A DNA stretch of 64,000 bases from Stomoxys calcitrans. Lineage: Eukaryota; Arthropoda; Insecta; Diptera; Muscidae. Shown here in pieces: positions 10,975 through 22,575 of this stretch (positions are counted from its first letter, which is position 1; each line of letters opens with the position of its first letter). The stretch covers positions 155,473,441-155,537,440 of the forward strand of contig NC_081553.1 in assembly GCF_963082655.1 (NCBI RefSeq), written 5' to 3'. Made by a program: the position numbers and the translations under genes. Under the pieces are notes generated by a model. The model was not told the origin of the DNA, searched no databases, and saw nothing but the letters and a program-made list of their open reading frames with translations.

Positions 10975-12840
10975 TACAATAAGATTACCAGTGTATAATA
11001 AGATAATGTGCCTCCTGGAAGTTTTTCTGCGAACAGGTCGATAGCGTTAATGACGCCGCCAAGATAAAAAGGTTTCTCTCAAACTGTCCAAATTTAAACA
11101 TAACTAAACCACATGGAGGTGAGAGCAGAAACAACGGAATTTATGGTCAAGGAAGCCTTGAGGAGCTTCAAACCATTTAAATCACCCGGAACTGATAGAA
11201 TATTTCCGGCGTTAATACAGAAGGAGGCAGACTCAGCATACTAAGAATTGCATATACTCCGTGAGCCTGGAAGGGGGAAGGGGTAAGACCTATTGTGGAT
11301 ACCATGATAAAGCGAACTGCTCAAATACAAACAGCATGCATATGTCAAGGTAAGGTCGATGGAGACTGGCCTGCACGAGGTTGTGCATAAAATAGAAGAA
11401 TCCTTCTATGCGAAGACGTACACACTGGCGGTTTGTATAGACATCGAGGGGGTGTTTAACAATGTGCGGACCTTCACATTGATCCAATCCTTAGACAAGT
11501 TCCGGTTGGACCCGGCCCTTGAGACTGGATAAACCATATGCTAAGGAACAGGTGAATAAATTGCGCGTCCCATGACATAAATATAAGGGAGAAAGTGGCT
11601 CAGTGGCTCGGTGACCACCATAAATAACCTATTATGGATGCTGCCTGAGGAGGGATTTGAACCCGTCTGCTATGCAGACGATGTTATAATACTTCTTAGG
11701 GTTAAGGATCCGAACGAGCTAGACAGAAGGGCCAAAAAGGTCTTGCTTATGGCATATGACAGGGCTAGATCCAGGAGTCAATGGTCCAATTTGTCTCACC
11801 ACGTTTCCTCAACAACACGATTTCGATAACTGATAAGGTCAAATACTTAGGAGTGATTCTGCATAGGAAACTGAATTGGAAGTGACACTTACAGGAGCGT
11901 TCCGAGAAGGCTCACAGATGTTGGGCATTATGTAGACGGGCCGTGGGGTTGGAATGAGACCTGAATCCGAGGATATTCCCCTTGCTCTACAGGAGCATGA
12001 TCAGACCAATACTTACGTACTGCTCTGTAGTTTGGTGGACTGCTATGCAGAAAAAGTGCAACATAACGACCATACAACAGGTTCAGAGGAGCCTATTCTA
12101 TATATCCGTCCGATTGACACACAGATTAAGTGTGAGGCAGCCACTGCGGCTATGAGACTTACGGCGATGGGAGAATAGATTGAGGATGGGAGTAGCTCAT
12201 ACCATCGCGATACACTCGAGGCGACGATAGGAAACCTGGATGGAAGGAAAGAGGTTTCCGATCGGATACCTGAGACGACACTTGAGGTCGAGTTCGAGGC
12301 ACTGCTGCCAGCGGCACAGTCTTGAACTGACGGAACCATAGTATTGCCATCTGGAATATCATGTTTCACGGATGGATCAAAGTTAGAAAACAGAGCGGGC
12401 CTGTGGGTCTATATTGAGAGCCCAAGGACGGAGATCTGTTTAAACATCTTTACGGACAGTTATCTGGCCATAAGGGAAATTACAACCAGGACGGTAAGAC
12501 CACGAATAATCTGGGAATGTAAAAAGGAGATTAACGCCTTCGCTGAGGATGGCACAGTCCGCTTCGTTTGGTTGCCGGACCACAACGGAGTAAGGATGAA
12601 TGACAGGACAGACAATTTGGCGGTGAAGGCCAGAGGACTGTCGTCAATAAACTTGGTCAACCCGAAGCCTTTCGGGTCGACGCAGTTTGAGTTAATGGCG
12701 TGGGCGACGAATGTACCACTGTGGAACAGCGAAACAGTCGGTTGGACGACGAAAATCCTATGCGGTGATTCGGATCGTGTGAGGACGTGGCTATAACTGA
12801 AAGAAGTAAGAAGGAGGTCAGTATAGCTTTTGGTGTCAAA
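10975..12840 (+). pseudogene. Family A ORF2 fragment: RT and RNase H
   Basis: The longest family A polymerase stretch on the plus strand. In order: the EN-RT linker (11010-11090), RT fingers (LRSFKPFKSPGTDRIFPALI near 11155-11215), the active site YADDVIIL (about 11670-11690), the thumb start (near 11840-11890, ILHRKLNWK), then RNase H at 12344-12640 with the first Asp in CFTDGSKLE, IFTDS and VWLPDHNG. Within RNase H a segment between EIC and LNIFTDS is missing compared with 8220-8360. The reading frame is broken many times. The RNase H places the family outside typical Jockey and closer to the I/LOA/R1 group (knowledge of families). Confidence 0.7.
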
Positions 12841-14175
12841 AGCACAACAACAAAAATATATCTGAGATAATCCCAAAGAAAAGTTATAATCGAACAGTGG
12901 TCGAATTTTAATATTTAACAAAAAAAAATCATAACATAGCAAACCCCGAAAAGACGATTTTATGAATGGAAATCGTAAACAAATGTTGGAAGCTCTGAAT
13001 TTTTATTTGTTAAACTGTATCATGTTATTCATGATTAAACTTTGGGTTTTTTGTAATTTTTTAGCGCTTTGCTATTAGCCTATGGTTTTAAATTGATAAT
13101 GAGAAAAAACAAAAATCTACATTTGCAAGGATTTCAAGTTTTGTTTCCTATTGAATTCATGTTGTATTTAAGCAAAATATTTTATGTGTTTCTAAGAAAA
13201 AAATTTCTTTAAAATAACATGGTAACCATTTACCGGACTTCAGAAGGTATACGTGGAACTCCGAAGCCTCGTTGTGCATTTTTTTTTTAATTGGGTTGAT
13301 ATTATCGCTTTCTTGTGTGACAGGATCGATTTGCGTTGGGTGAATATCTGCTTATATCTGTGAAAAATACCAAAAGATTTTACTCGCTATAAGTTTAAGT
13401 TGAAAACTTTGCGATAATTCCCACTAACGGCAAGAAAAATGAATTGGGCCACTTTGATACGCTTCCAGATTTGAAAAATCTAGTCTCCTGTAGATATCTA
13501 AGCACTCTTAGAACTCTGCATAAAGTAAACGTGGTTAAGTGGTATGGTGATGTAACCATGTTATGTAAAACGTCTATATAACCTTAAATTGGTGCCGCCA
13601 GGAACTGTCGCAGTAAGAATTCTTCTAGCGTAATGGAACTTTTTTCCACTTTTCGGCCTTGATCATGGTTGAATCGAACAAAACGCCCATGAAAATTGCA
13701 ACACCAAACCTATCTCCACAAGCAACGTCACCCCTTTACAATACGGAAACAAGCAGTGGAAGTACCACACTACAATATATATTTTTGCAGTAAATCGAAG
13801 TAAATCCTTTTAAATAGGTTAGAAAAAAGGTTGAGAAACCAGCCACAATGTGCCCACTGAAATTTTGAAAATATTTTCACTTTGATCTCAGAAAAACTAA
13901 TTGTCAAATAAACTTACTAGGTGGTTGATCAATGTGATCACTTGTTGTTCGAAATAATATCTTTTTAAGTCCTTGGGCTTAATTATTTCTTCTTTAAAAA
14001 CTAATAAACTTGATGCGGCACTTTTATTAAATGTAGATAAATTTTATGTTGTGAACTGAATCAAATGCTACAATCAAAAGAATAATCCAAACCTATGCTG
14101 CCTTTGATGAAGCCCAAATATGATGGAAGGTGGTATTCCAACATTTATTCACCACTAACGAAATGAAGGCAAACC
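12841..14175. other. Unassigned noncoding DNA, 1.3 kb
   Basis: AT-rich, no convincing coding segment, no inverted termini noticed. Confidence 0.35.
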
Positions 14176-14176
14176 A

Positions 14177-14950
14177 AACAAGTAAAAGCGTGCTAAGTTC
14201 GGCCGGGCCGAATCTTATATACCATCCACCATGGATCGCATTTGTCGAGTTCTGTAAAATGTCAGCCAATTCGAATAAGAATTGCGCCCTTTGGGGGCTC
14301 AAGAAGTAAAATAGAGAGATCCATTTATATGGGAGCTGTATCGGGCTATAGACCGATTCAGACCATAATAAATATGTATGTTGATGGTCATGAGAGAATG
14401 CGTCGTACAAAATTTCAGGCAAATCGGATAATAATTGCGACCTCTAGAGGCTCCCTCTAGAACCTCAAGAAGTCAAGTCCCCAGATCTGTTTATATGACA
14501 GCTATATCAGGTTATGAACCGATATGAATCATACTTGGCACAGTTATTGCACATCATAACAAAACACGTCGTGCAAAATTTCATTTCATATACTTGGCAC
14601 AGTTGTTGGGTATCATGACAAAATACTACGTGCAAAATTTCAGCCAAATCGGATAAGAATTGCGCAATCTAGAGGCTCAAGAAGTCAAGACCCAAGATCG
14701 GTTTATATGGCAGCTATATCACGTTATGGACCGATTTGAACCATACTTGGCACAGTTGTTGGATGTCATAACAAAACACGTCGTGCAAAATTTCATTTGA
14801 ATCGGATAAGAATTGCGCACTCTAGAGACTCAAGAAGTCAAGACCCAAGATCGGTTTATATGGCAGCTATATCAGGTTATGGACCGATTTGAATCATACT
14901 TGGCACAGTTATTGGATATCATAACAAAACACGTCGTGCAAAATTTCGTC
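14177..14950 (+). repeat. Family T repeat, 3'-truncated copy
   Basis: Starts with the family signature 'acaagtaaaagcgtgctaag' followed by the perfect short hairpin TTCGGCCGGGCCGAA and 'taccatccaccatgg'. It continues as tandem units whose 'agctatatca' anchor is at 14334, 14500, 14712 and 14865; the last pair is exactly 153 bp apart, the others are altered by small indels and a partial unit. It stops at 14950, without the terminal 'ggtggagggtata' present in complete copies. Confidence 0.75.
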
Positions 14951-14979
14951 GTGCACATACAAAATAGACGACGAAACAC

Positions 14980-15107
14980 ACAAAAAAATTAAATGAAAAA
15001 TTAAAGAATTAATTAAAAAAGAAAAACTTTTCTCCCACGACGGGGGTTTGAGCCAATCCTCTGTCATGCTAGTCTGACACACACCCACTAAGCTATGCCA
15101 CACCTGG
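14980..15107 (-). mobile_element. Second SINE-like unit with tRNA-like head
   Basis: Read on the minus strand from 15107, the sequence has an A-box-like TAGCTTAGTGG and a B-box-like GGCTCAAACCC about 45 bases later, followed by an A/T-rich tail running to about 14980. The order and spacing resemble the head of a tRNA-derived SINE. The B box is degenerate and no sister copy is visible here. It could alternatively be a decayed tRNA pseudogene. Confidence 0.45.
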
Positions 15108-15109
15108 CT

Positions 15110-15950
15110 TAAACCTCATATAACACATCCTTGTAATATTCCCTACCATGGGGAAATGGGTAAATAGATGAAATCTGTCTTGTGAGTCTAGTTTGTTGTA
15201 ATCTGGAGCCAGATAAATTGCTCTTAAGAGACAAAGTAAGAATGATAACATGTTCTGCGTCCCAGCGAACATTTTCTTCCCATCAGCGACAGTTGAAGGC
15301 AATCATGGTCATGCAAATGCCCATCACAAACCGGGTTATATTGATCATATGGTCAAATATTAACAGGAATTGGGCCACCATGACGGTCTAATATCTTTGG
15401 CGTGATATGTTCCTGTAGAACCTCCCTCTATATCGTCAAGCATATAGTAATTGCTACCAAGTTTTGTTCGAACCGTAGCATAGTGGGAGAAAATCGAAAA
15501 GAAACTAGCAAAAAATATGCCGTGTGAGAACGGGTAGAGATATCGCTTTCAAATTTGGAACGGTTAGAGCCGAGGTGTTAGCGAGATCGTATGCAAGGCC
15601 GTAGGCTGTCCGGGTGCCTTTTGAAAGGCTTCTAAAATTGGTCACCTCTGCCAAATCTTCGTTTGTGGTCCCATTTCCAAAATTTAAAAAATTCTAAGAA
15701 ATCGACGAATAAAGATATCTAATTTTAATTTTGCAGATAAAAGTGCACTTAATAAATTAAAAATAATAATAATTTTGTCTGAATTTTTTACAAAAAACCC
15801 TTTTTGGGCATATATGGTTTCAAAATCGGCATTTTTTAGTAAATTTGCTGTTGAAGCAATGGCCATTCAAAAAATGATCTGGACTTTGAAAATTTTGAAC
15901 TCTTTAAGTTGAAGCATTTTATTAAAATTAAAAGAGATCCAATTTTGCAC
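15110..15950. other. Unassigned noncoding DNA
   Basis: No gene recognised; AT-rich toward 15700-15930. Confidence 0.3.
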
Positions 15951-16099
15951 TAAACTGCTTCGGGGTGAAATTTCGGCGCTATACCATCTGTCCAATATTG
16001 TACGATATCGATCGTGTCCTTGGATTATACTGATCCCGGTTCAGATCATGAGCCAAAGCAATATTCTTCCGTAAATCCCTCCGAATCAAGGCCAACTAA

Positions 16100-16480
16100 T
16101 CCTCCCGATTCAGCCGAATAGAGGGGTCATCCTAGACCCCTAAATTGTCGATGTAGGCATCGCCATGGGTGACCATATTGAACCCGAAGGTTGCAAAGTA
16201 AGGCGAACACTTTATGGCCTGATGCACGCAATTGTGCAAAGTACAACTTTTCGCAGATATATATCGGTCTCACATCCTCCTTCAAGAACGCTCTAGTTCC
16301 TGAAATTGTAGACCGGTTTACCCTCTGAGACGCGTTGGACTGAGGAGAGTATTACGCGGTGTATGAATGATTAAGGCCGAATTTGGTTAGGAAGGCATTG
16401 AACTCGTCTGCTTTAAATTGCGACCCATTGCACTATGGTCTCAACCCTCTGTTTTTCTGGCCAAAACTATTTTAGCATTA
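16100..16480 (-). pseudogene. Gypsy-type integrase remnant
   Basis: On the minus strand, with frameshifts, the segment 16470-16130 reads GSQFKADEFNAFLTKFGLNH and then YSPQSNASERVNR, the stretch between the second catalytic Asp and the catalytic Glu of a Ty3/gypsy integrase core (the NASERVNR block carries the Glu). Stops interrupt it. It probably belongs to the same decayed element as 17355-21240, separated by the mariner insertion. Confidence 0.6.
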
Positions 16481-16647
16481 TATTTGTAGTTGTAAATTTA
16501 TATTTATTTTATTTATTTATAACATTGAAACAAGAAAGCTGATCGTTTTGCAATCTTCTAACGGTTGTAGCAGAGGATATAAGCTTTCAGAAAATGTTCG
16601 AACTGGCCACCATGTTTATAATTTAGGGTGTGATATGGTGGGTTATA

Positions 16648-17049
16648 TTGGGTTGCCCAAAAAGTAATTGTCGGTAATATAGTAATAATATAGTCGGCGT
16701 TGACAAATTTTTTCAACGGCTTGTGACTCTGTAATTGCATTCTTTCTTCTGTCAGTTATCAGCTGTTACCTTTAGCTTGCTTTAGAAAAAAAGTGCGCGA
16801 AATTTTGTTAACATTTGTTTGTTTGGCGTTAATTTTAATATGGGTACCACATGTATTGAAAGAAATTCATTTAACAAACCGAATAAACCCTTGTGATATG
16901 CACCAGAAGTTTTATGAGCGTGGAATACTAAATTTGCTAGGATGATGGCTAAAGGTTATCGAACAAAATGGCAATTATATATTTGATTATAGTTCATTCT
17001 AAGTTTTATTAAAAATGCATTTAATTTTTTTTTTTTAAAATCCGCAATA
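16648..17049 (+). mobile_element. Internally deleted mariner with transposase remnants
   Basis: Begins with the terminal repeat TTGGGTTGCCCAAAAAGTAA after a TA at 16646-16647. The noncoding 5' region matches the MITEs at 25378-25614 and 36676-36912. Unlike them it retains pieces of transposase: near 16850-16910 a mid-protein block (WVPHVLKEIHL, then NRIN), abruptly joined to a C-terminal block (KFYERGI ... KVIEQNGNYIFD) at about 16910. The join therefore deletes most of the catalytic domain. The right terminal repeat is truncated after 'aaaatccgcaat'. The terminal repeat resembles that of mellifera-subfamily mariners. Confidence 0.75.
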
Positions 17050-17354
17050 GTTGAGATATAGTGACTTCTTTAATACTTAAATACAAATTACTTTCGATTT
17101 ACCGCACCGATAGATTGAATGTGTTTTTAACGAAAAAGCTTTTTGATGCGGGCAACATGTTCAATTACCAAAGTATATGAAAAATTACAAAATTTAATAA
17201 AATAGGTTCTTAATTTTTTTAGTGCAACATTTTTCTCAAATCATTTCTCCAGAAATAAAAAAATTTGGACTTTTTATTTTGTTCCTAGAGCGAAATTTAA
17301 TCTTATTCTTTAAACAGAAAAAAGGGTGATACTTGAAAGTCAAACAAATTCAAC
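17050..17354. other. Unassigned AT-rich spacer
   Basis: No supported feature between the mariner remnant and the gypsy fragment. Confidence 0.3.
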
Positions 17355-17439
17355 CTACCTCTGACAGATATTTTTTTTTTTACTTTTAATAAAAATTGTT
17401 GTTTCTCTCCATTTGGAAGTGTTTTCTATTGGAATAAAC

Positions 17440-18055
17440 CAAAAGTATATCAAAATTCTATTTTTACTTTTGGCCAAAAAAATGAGTCCTTGGAACCATA
17501 GTGCATTGTCGCTGACCAAATATTCCGGCACACCGTTCACGTGAAAAACATGTCCCAATAAAATGTCTTGGATTGCCTTTGGCGTAAACTTCTTAAAAGA
17601 ACACAACCAATGAAATTTGTTCAAATGGTCCAAGACTATAAAGATGCCGATATTACTGGTGCAGTGCGGGTACGAGCCCGAAATGTCGACGAAATGACGA
17701 AATGTCGATCAAATCGATCGTTTTTGTCATTCTTCCATTTGCCGTCACGGGTGAACTATTAGCTCTTGTAATTATAGATCGTTGAAAATCCCTGGGAATC
17801 CATAGCATCCATGCCTGTTGCTCTTGCTCCAGTGTAGTGGTCCGTGTGAATATATGTCAAAGTTCCATTTTTCTTTTGGCCAAAAAAATGGTCCTTGGAA
17901 CCATAGTGCATTGCCGCTGACCAAATATTCCGGCACACTATTAACATGAAAAACATGTCCCAATTAAAAAGTCTTGGATTTCCTTTGGGAATCCATAGCT
18001 TCCACGCCTGTTGCTCTTGCCCCCGTGTAGTGGCCCATGTAGATATACCTTCCAA
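17440..18055. repeat. Partial tandem duplications in the gypsy integrase
   Basis: The segment with 'ttggccaaaaaaatg' and 'accatagtgcattg' at 17470-17560 recurs at 17875-17965. A second phrase, 'ggaatccatagc...cctgttgctcttgc', occurs at about 17788 and 17988, about 200 bp apart. The rearrangement scrambles the integrase order. Confidence 0.5.
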
Positions 18056-19298
18056 CTGTTTTTATGTCATGGAATTTGGACGAATTCAAGTTTTCAGACC
18101 CAAGTAATCTGAAGCGTCGAAAAATGTCGAATTCAAATCGACTTCTGGTCCATTAAGGTCCTCAAAAGGTATCCGAGACAAAGCCACGGAACCACAGGGT
18201 CCTTGTTCTTTCGACGGTTAATTGTGTGGTAAAGACCCAACGGACCAGCGTACCTGTAAAATCAGGTTGCTTCATTAGCCACTATAGTGAGGAATGATCC
18301 GTAATGACCCAAAGTCCTGGGGTTCCAGTTAGCTTCTGACTCGCTTGATAGCCTCAATTGCAACTAGACATTGCCTTTCCGTCACGCAGTAATTGCGTTG
18401 GGAAGTGTTTAGCTTTTTTTTTAAATAAATGCTATTGGGCATTTATTTAAAAAATGTCATCAAACTCGGTCAATATCGCACTAATGCCATATTCAAATGG
18501 TTCACAATGTAAATACAACTTCTTGTCAAAGTTTGGATTAGCAAGAATGGGGCGGTGGTAAGACGCTTATTAACCTCCTCAAAGGCGGCATGAGCATCTG
18601 CAATCCATTGAAACTTTCTATTGCTAGAATTTTTTTTTTTTTTTGGGGAAAGGGAAGAGAGGAAAAACCTTCAACGAAGCGTCTGCACTAGACAGCTAAC
18701 CCAAGGAATTCCCTTACTTGCTTGATGGTCTTAGACACTGGCCATTCAAAATAGTGCCAACCTTCACCGGGTCAGTTTGGATACCTCCATGTCTTATAGT
18801 GACATGGCGCTTAGAAACTCCCGGGCTATCCGGACCAAGATTGAATGATTTGGTGAGAAATATTTGGAAATAATCACCAGGTCATTAAGGTACCCTAACA
18901 CGCAATGCTTAAGGTTTGGCGGAATCAGCTCATCCATGAGGCTGTGGTGCATTGCACATACCAAAAGGCATTACGACGAACTGGTACAACAGCCGATTTC
19001 TCACCGAGGCCAAGTCGAGTTATGTGATCAGGTCAGGTTGGTAACCGTGCGAATATGCCTTCGCTGCTCAGAAGAAGGTATGCATCGTTTTTAATCACTT
19101 GGTTAACGCATATAGTGTCGAGGCAAAGCCGAACTTTGTTTGCCTTTACGATCAACGGCATAGGGGAGCTCCAAGGCGACGATGAGGGCTCAATAACGCC
19201 TAAGGTCAACATTCGACCAATCTCACCGTACATCAGTTTCTCGACAGCTGGGGAGACTGGGTAATATCATTGTTTGATAGGTACCGAATCCCCAAAAT

Positions 19299-19640
19299 CG
19301 ATTTCGTATTGAATAAACCTAGTTCCACCTTAACCATGTTTAGATAAATTTGGAAAAAACCCTTTGATCGGCGCCATTTGAACCTGTTGACTGCCTGTCA
19401 AGAGATATTAAAAACAATCTCCCCGACATCGATTTCGTATTGAATAAGCCTAGTTCCACCTTAACCATGTTTAGATAAATTTGGAAAAACCCTTTGATAC
19501 TCTCCATTTGAACCTGTTGACTGCCTGTCAAGGGATATTAAAAACAATCCCCCCGACATCGATTTCGTATTGAATAAGCTATTTAGATAAATTTGGAAGA
19601 AGCCCTTTGATCGCCTACATTTGAACCTGTTGACCGCCTA
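19299..19640. repeat. 131-bp tandem triplication within the gypsy remnant
   Basis: CGATTTCGTATTGAATAA starts at 19299, 19430 and 19560 with highly similar intervening sequence (about 131 and 130 bp). The third unit is shorter and has its own small internal duplication ('gcctacatttgaacctgttga', two copies near 19613-19655). Confidence 0.75.
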
Positions 19641-19737
19641 CATTTGAACCTGTTGACTGCCTGCTAAGGGATTTTAAAAGCAATCCCCTTCGGAAACATC
19701 ACAAGCTATTCTTGGAGACGAAGAAGTGTTATCCATA

Positions 19738-20044
19738 CAAATAAAAATTTTGCCCATGAACATTCCACTAAGGAACAGGGACAAACTTCTCACATATTAA
19801 TGAGAGCAGTCCGACTCAAGTTTAAGCTCAATGGTAAGGGGTTTTCTTTTTTATAGCCGAGTCCGAACGGCATGCCGCAATGCGACACCTCTTTGGAGAG
19901 AAGTTTTACATGGTATAGTACCTCACAAATGTTGCCAGCATTAGGAGGGGAAAAGCACTGCTAAATATTTTTTCCGATGGTCGCGTCAGGATTCGAACCC
20001 AGGCGTTCAGCGTCATAGGCAGTCATGCTAACCTCTGCGCTACG
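19738..20044 (-). mobile_element. tRNA-derived SINE, minus strand, with TSD
   Basis: Same family as 9511-9829. On the minus strand, from 20044: A box TAGCGCAGAGG and a perfect B box GGGTTCGAATCC near 20000-19989. The body ends at 19738. It is flanked by a 12-bp direct repeat GTGTTATCCATA (19726-19737 and 20045-20056). It was inserted into the gypsy remnant. Confidence 0.8.
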
Positions 20045-21404
20045 GTGTTATCCATAGATAAATCTAAACTTTAAAGGTTCACCGGAATATTGTAATCGTC
20101 GGAAGGGTCCTTAACAATGGTCGATTGAAAATAACTCATAGTCTGACCAAAAGCCTAGACCAAGAATAAGTCTCTGCGTGATGAATGGTACAATAAAAAT
20201 TTTAAGGGGCTTCATCTTATAGCGAAAAGATGAATCTTGTGCCATCGGCAGTTTTGACGCAAAACTTACTTTGTTAGAATTAATAATATGTTGAAAATTC
20301 CAGAACAGGGTACGTTCGCCCCAGTATCAAGTAGACCAAACTCCTTAAAGCCCAAATACTTCACATCTGCGTCAAATCTCTTGTCACTATTGCTTTGGAC
20401 AATAGCTGATATGACATACTACGCCGTCAACCTCCTGCGCTGAGTCGAAAAGTCGCCTATTTAGGGCGTGTCACAGGGCAAAACCACATCGAATCTACTG
20501 AAAAAATCTGGTCTGAGAATATAGTACTGATATCTTTCGTGATATGGACGAATCGGGTATAATACACTTGGAACGTCATTGTTGTATATTACTCGCCTTA
20601 AAATTGTGATTGGAGCAGAATAAGGAGTCGTCAAGTCGCGGTCGGTATCGTGACTAATAGCGGGGAATCGCGAGGGGGATTCTGTCTTATTAAATTGTTT
20701 GTAGCATTTCCCTTTTTCGGCAGACAGCACCTGCATTGAGGCTTGTAAACATTCTTCATACCGCAGCCATATCAGGAAATGTTTCGTATTTGGACACAGT
20801 CGTCCCAATAGTGACAATTCCAGCGCTTCATCATTTTCGAATTTTGATGGACTGCCGCAATGCAATCATCGGAGATGGGGGCAGTCAGAATCTCCTCAGA
20901 AGTCTCGATTTCTGCTATGTTATGACGAGTACCAACATAAGGAACACCCGAAGGCTTAAGACCAGCATTCCTGCGGTAACATTCATCCCAGAAAAGTTCC
21001 TCTCGTTTCTGTACAAGGTTGCTAAAATTAGCCACCGTAAATACAGGCACTATCTCTTCGTTTTCCAAAGGCAGTTCGAGCCTATCTAGTAAACAGCAAA
21101 CCGAGCATATCTCAAACGGCTCACCTGCCCTCATCGTCCTGTTTCTAACTTCTTCCTTTATATGAAAACTTGAACGCATGTCCCGATATTGATACTTGAG
21201 TGTCGCACAAAAGGAATTCTCCAGTACCACACTCGAGCTTTTGCCGAGAAAAGGACTGGCATATTTTTACATATAATATGGAAGTCATTGTTTAAACTGA
21301 TCTTATGTCAGCGACCTAACACGATATAAAAATCCATCAACTGAAAGGTCGCAGCTGGATGCATCAAACCTGACGTTCCAATTCTGAATCACAGCAGTTT
21401 GGTT

Positions 21405-21900
21405 AGGCTAGGTAGGTTGAAAAGAGGGTGCGGATATTAATCCGCCCCATGCCACTATGGACATATACCAGTGATCGGCTTATTGTGCGCTTTAAATACA
21501 AAAAAAAGTAACCTCGAAAAAGGAAATCTATGTTAGGAATTCGGTGCTACAAAATCGCTAATTGTTTTCCATGACACGCCCCTTAGTTGGTTCATGTCTG
21601 GTATTGTGTAAGTACCGGTGTCTTTTAGCAGCGAAAGCCAGGAAGACATAGGAAATGCTCCAACGTCTCATCATCTTCCCCACATGTCCTACACATGCTA
21701 TAAATTGCCGCACTGATTTTGCATAAGTGAGCTCGTAGTCCTATGTGTCCCGTTATGGTACCAATAGCTATACTGACCTCCTTCTTACATTCTTTCAGTA
21801 ATAGCCTCGTCCTCTCACGATCCGGATCACCCTATAGGATTTTCGCTGACCTACCGACTGTTTCGCTGTTCCACAGTGTCACAGCAGAAGAGGCTGCTAT
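21405..21900 (-). pseudogene. Family A 3' end, minus strand
   Basis: Read from 21900: ORF2 C-terminal block (ATVSLF-complement region, then the Cys/His cluster near 21650-21720), stop, 3' UTR and a CCTAA-like tail at 21405-21420. 5'-truncated. Confidence 0.6.
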
Positions 21901-22575
21901 TATGGACGCCACCTGGCCGCTACCGATCTTCGATGGACCCTGATACGAAGAAAAATGGCGGGAGTGGTGTTTTGATTCAAGTTCATGTTTCTAGCAATAC
22001 TCCTCTCAATCATGCTATTTATCCTCCCATAGTCAATCGTAATAGGAACCTGAGCGTGGTTCCTTGGAAAAAGAATTTCGCCTGCAGTCGGAATTCGATC
22101 CGGGAAATTGTTAAGGTAACCATCTTAGAATTAGGTTCTACAACATCTGTAGCCCCACGCTCATTATGCCTATCCTCCATGAATTAACTCTTACAGAAAT
22201 CCCTGGTCATCGGACGGTGCACCAAAGCACATCAACCCCTATCTCCTTGGTTCTGACGAAATTTCTTACTACCGTCGGTATGAGTAGATATCTCTCTAGA
22301 CGAATTAATTTGCGCAGTATATTTCCTCAAGTCCGAAGACAGCAAGGTAACCTACAATGTGGGCATTCCACATTGATGGACAGCGCGGTCTCAATGCAAG
22401 ACTGATAAAAGGTATGATCGCAGCTCAAAATTATATAGAACTCCTGATATAGAAAATTTAAGGAGAATCGCATACACTATATATATCCATAGCTTTAGAA
22501 GATAAATACTGAGCTCCTGGTTGCGGTTGAGGCGTGAGATGAGTCATACTGTAGTTTCCTTATTCGCACCTATGC
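21901..22575. other. Unassigned 0.7 kb
   Basis: Less AT-rich than its surroundings and without a family T signature. Both strands have open stretches of 70-100 codons, but none resembles a known protein. It may be an unrecognised transposon piece. Confidence 0.3.

Larger units (their letters stand above)
17355..21240 (-). pseudogene. Degenerate Ty3/gypsy retrotransposon (Osvaldo-like), gag to integrase
   Basis: Minus-strand, read from 21240 down. 21230-20772 and 20865-20461 hold Gag C-terminal sequence with Cys/His-rich segments (SSKMMKRWNCHYWDDC). 19233-19033 gives the start of RT (MLTLGVIEPSSSPWSSPM, then VRLCLDT). 17633-17355 gives an integrase core segment (DHLNKFHWL ... FHVNGVPEYLVSDNA), partly duplicated at 17963-17772 (VPEYLVSGNALWFQG). 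Frameshifts, a 131-bp triplication and a SINE break it up. No LTRs recognised. The Osvaldo-like placement rests on the Gag and RT phrases and is tentative. Confidence 0.65.
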
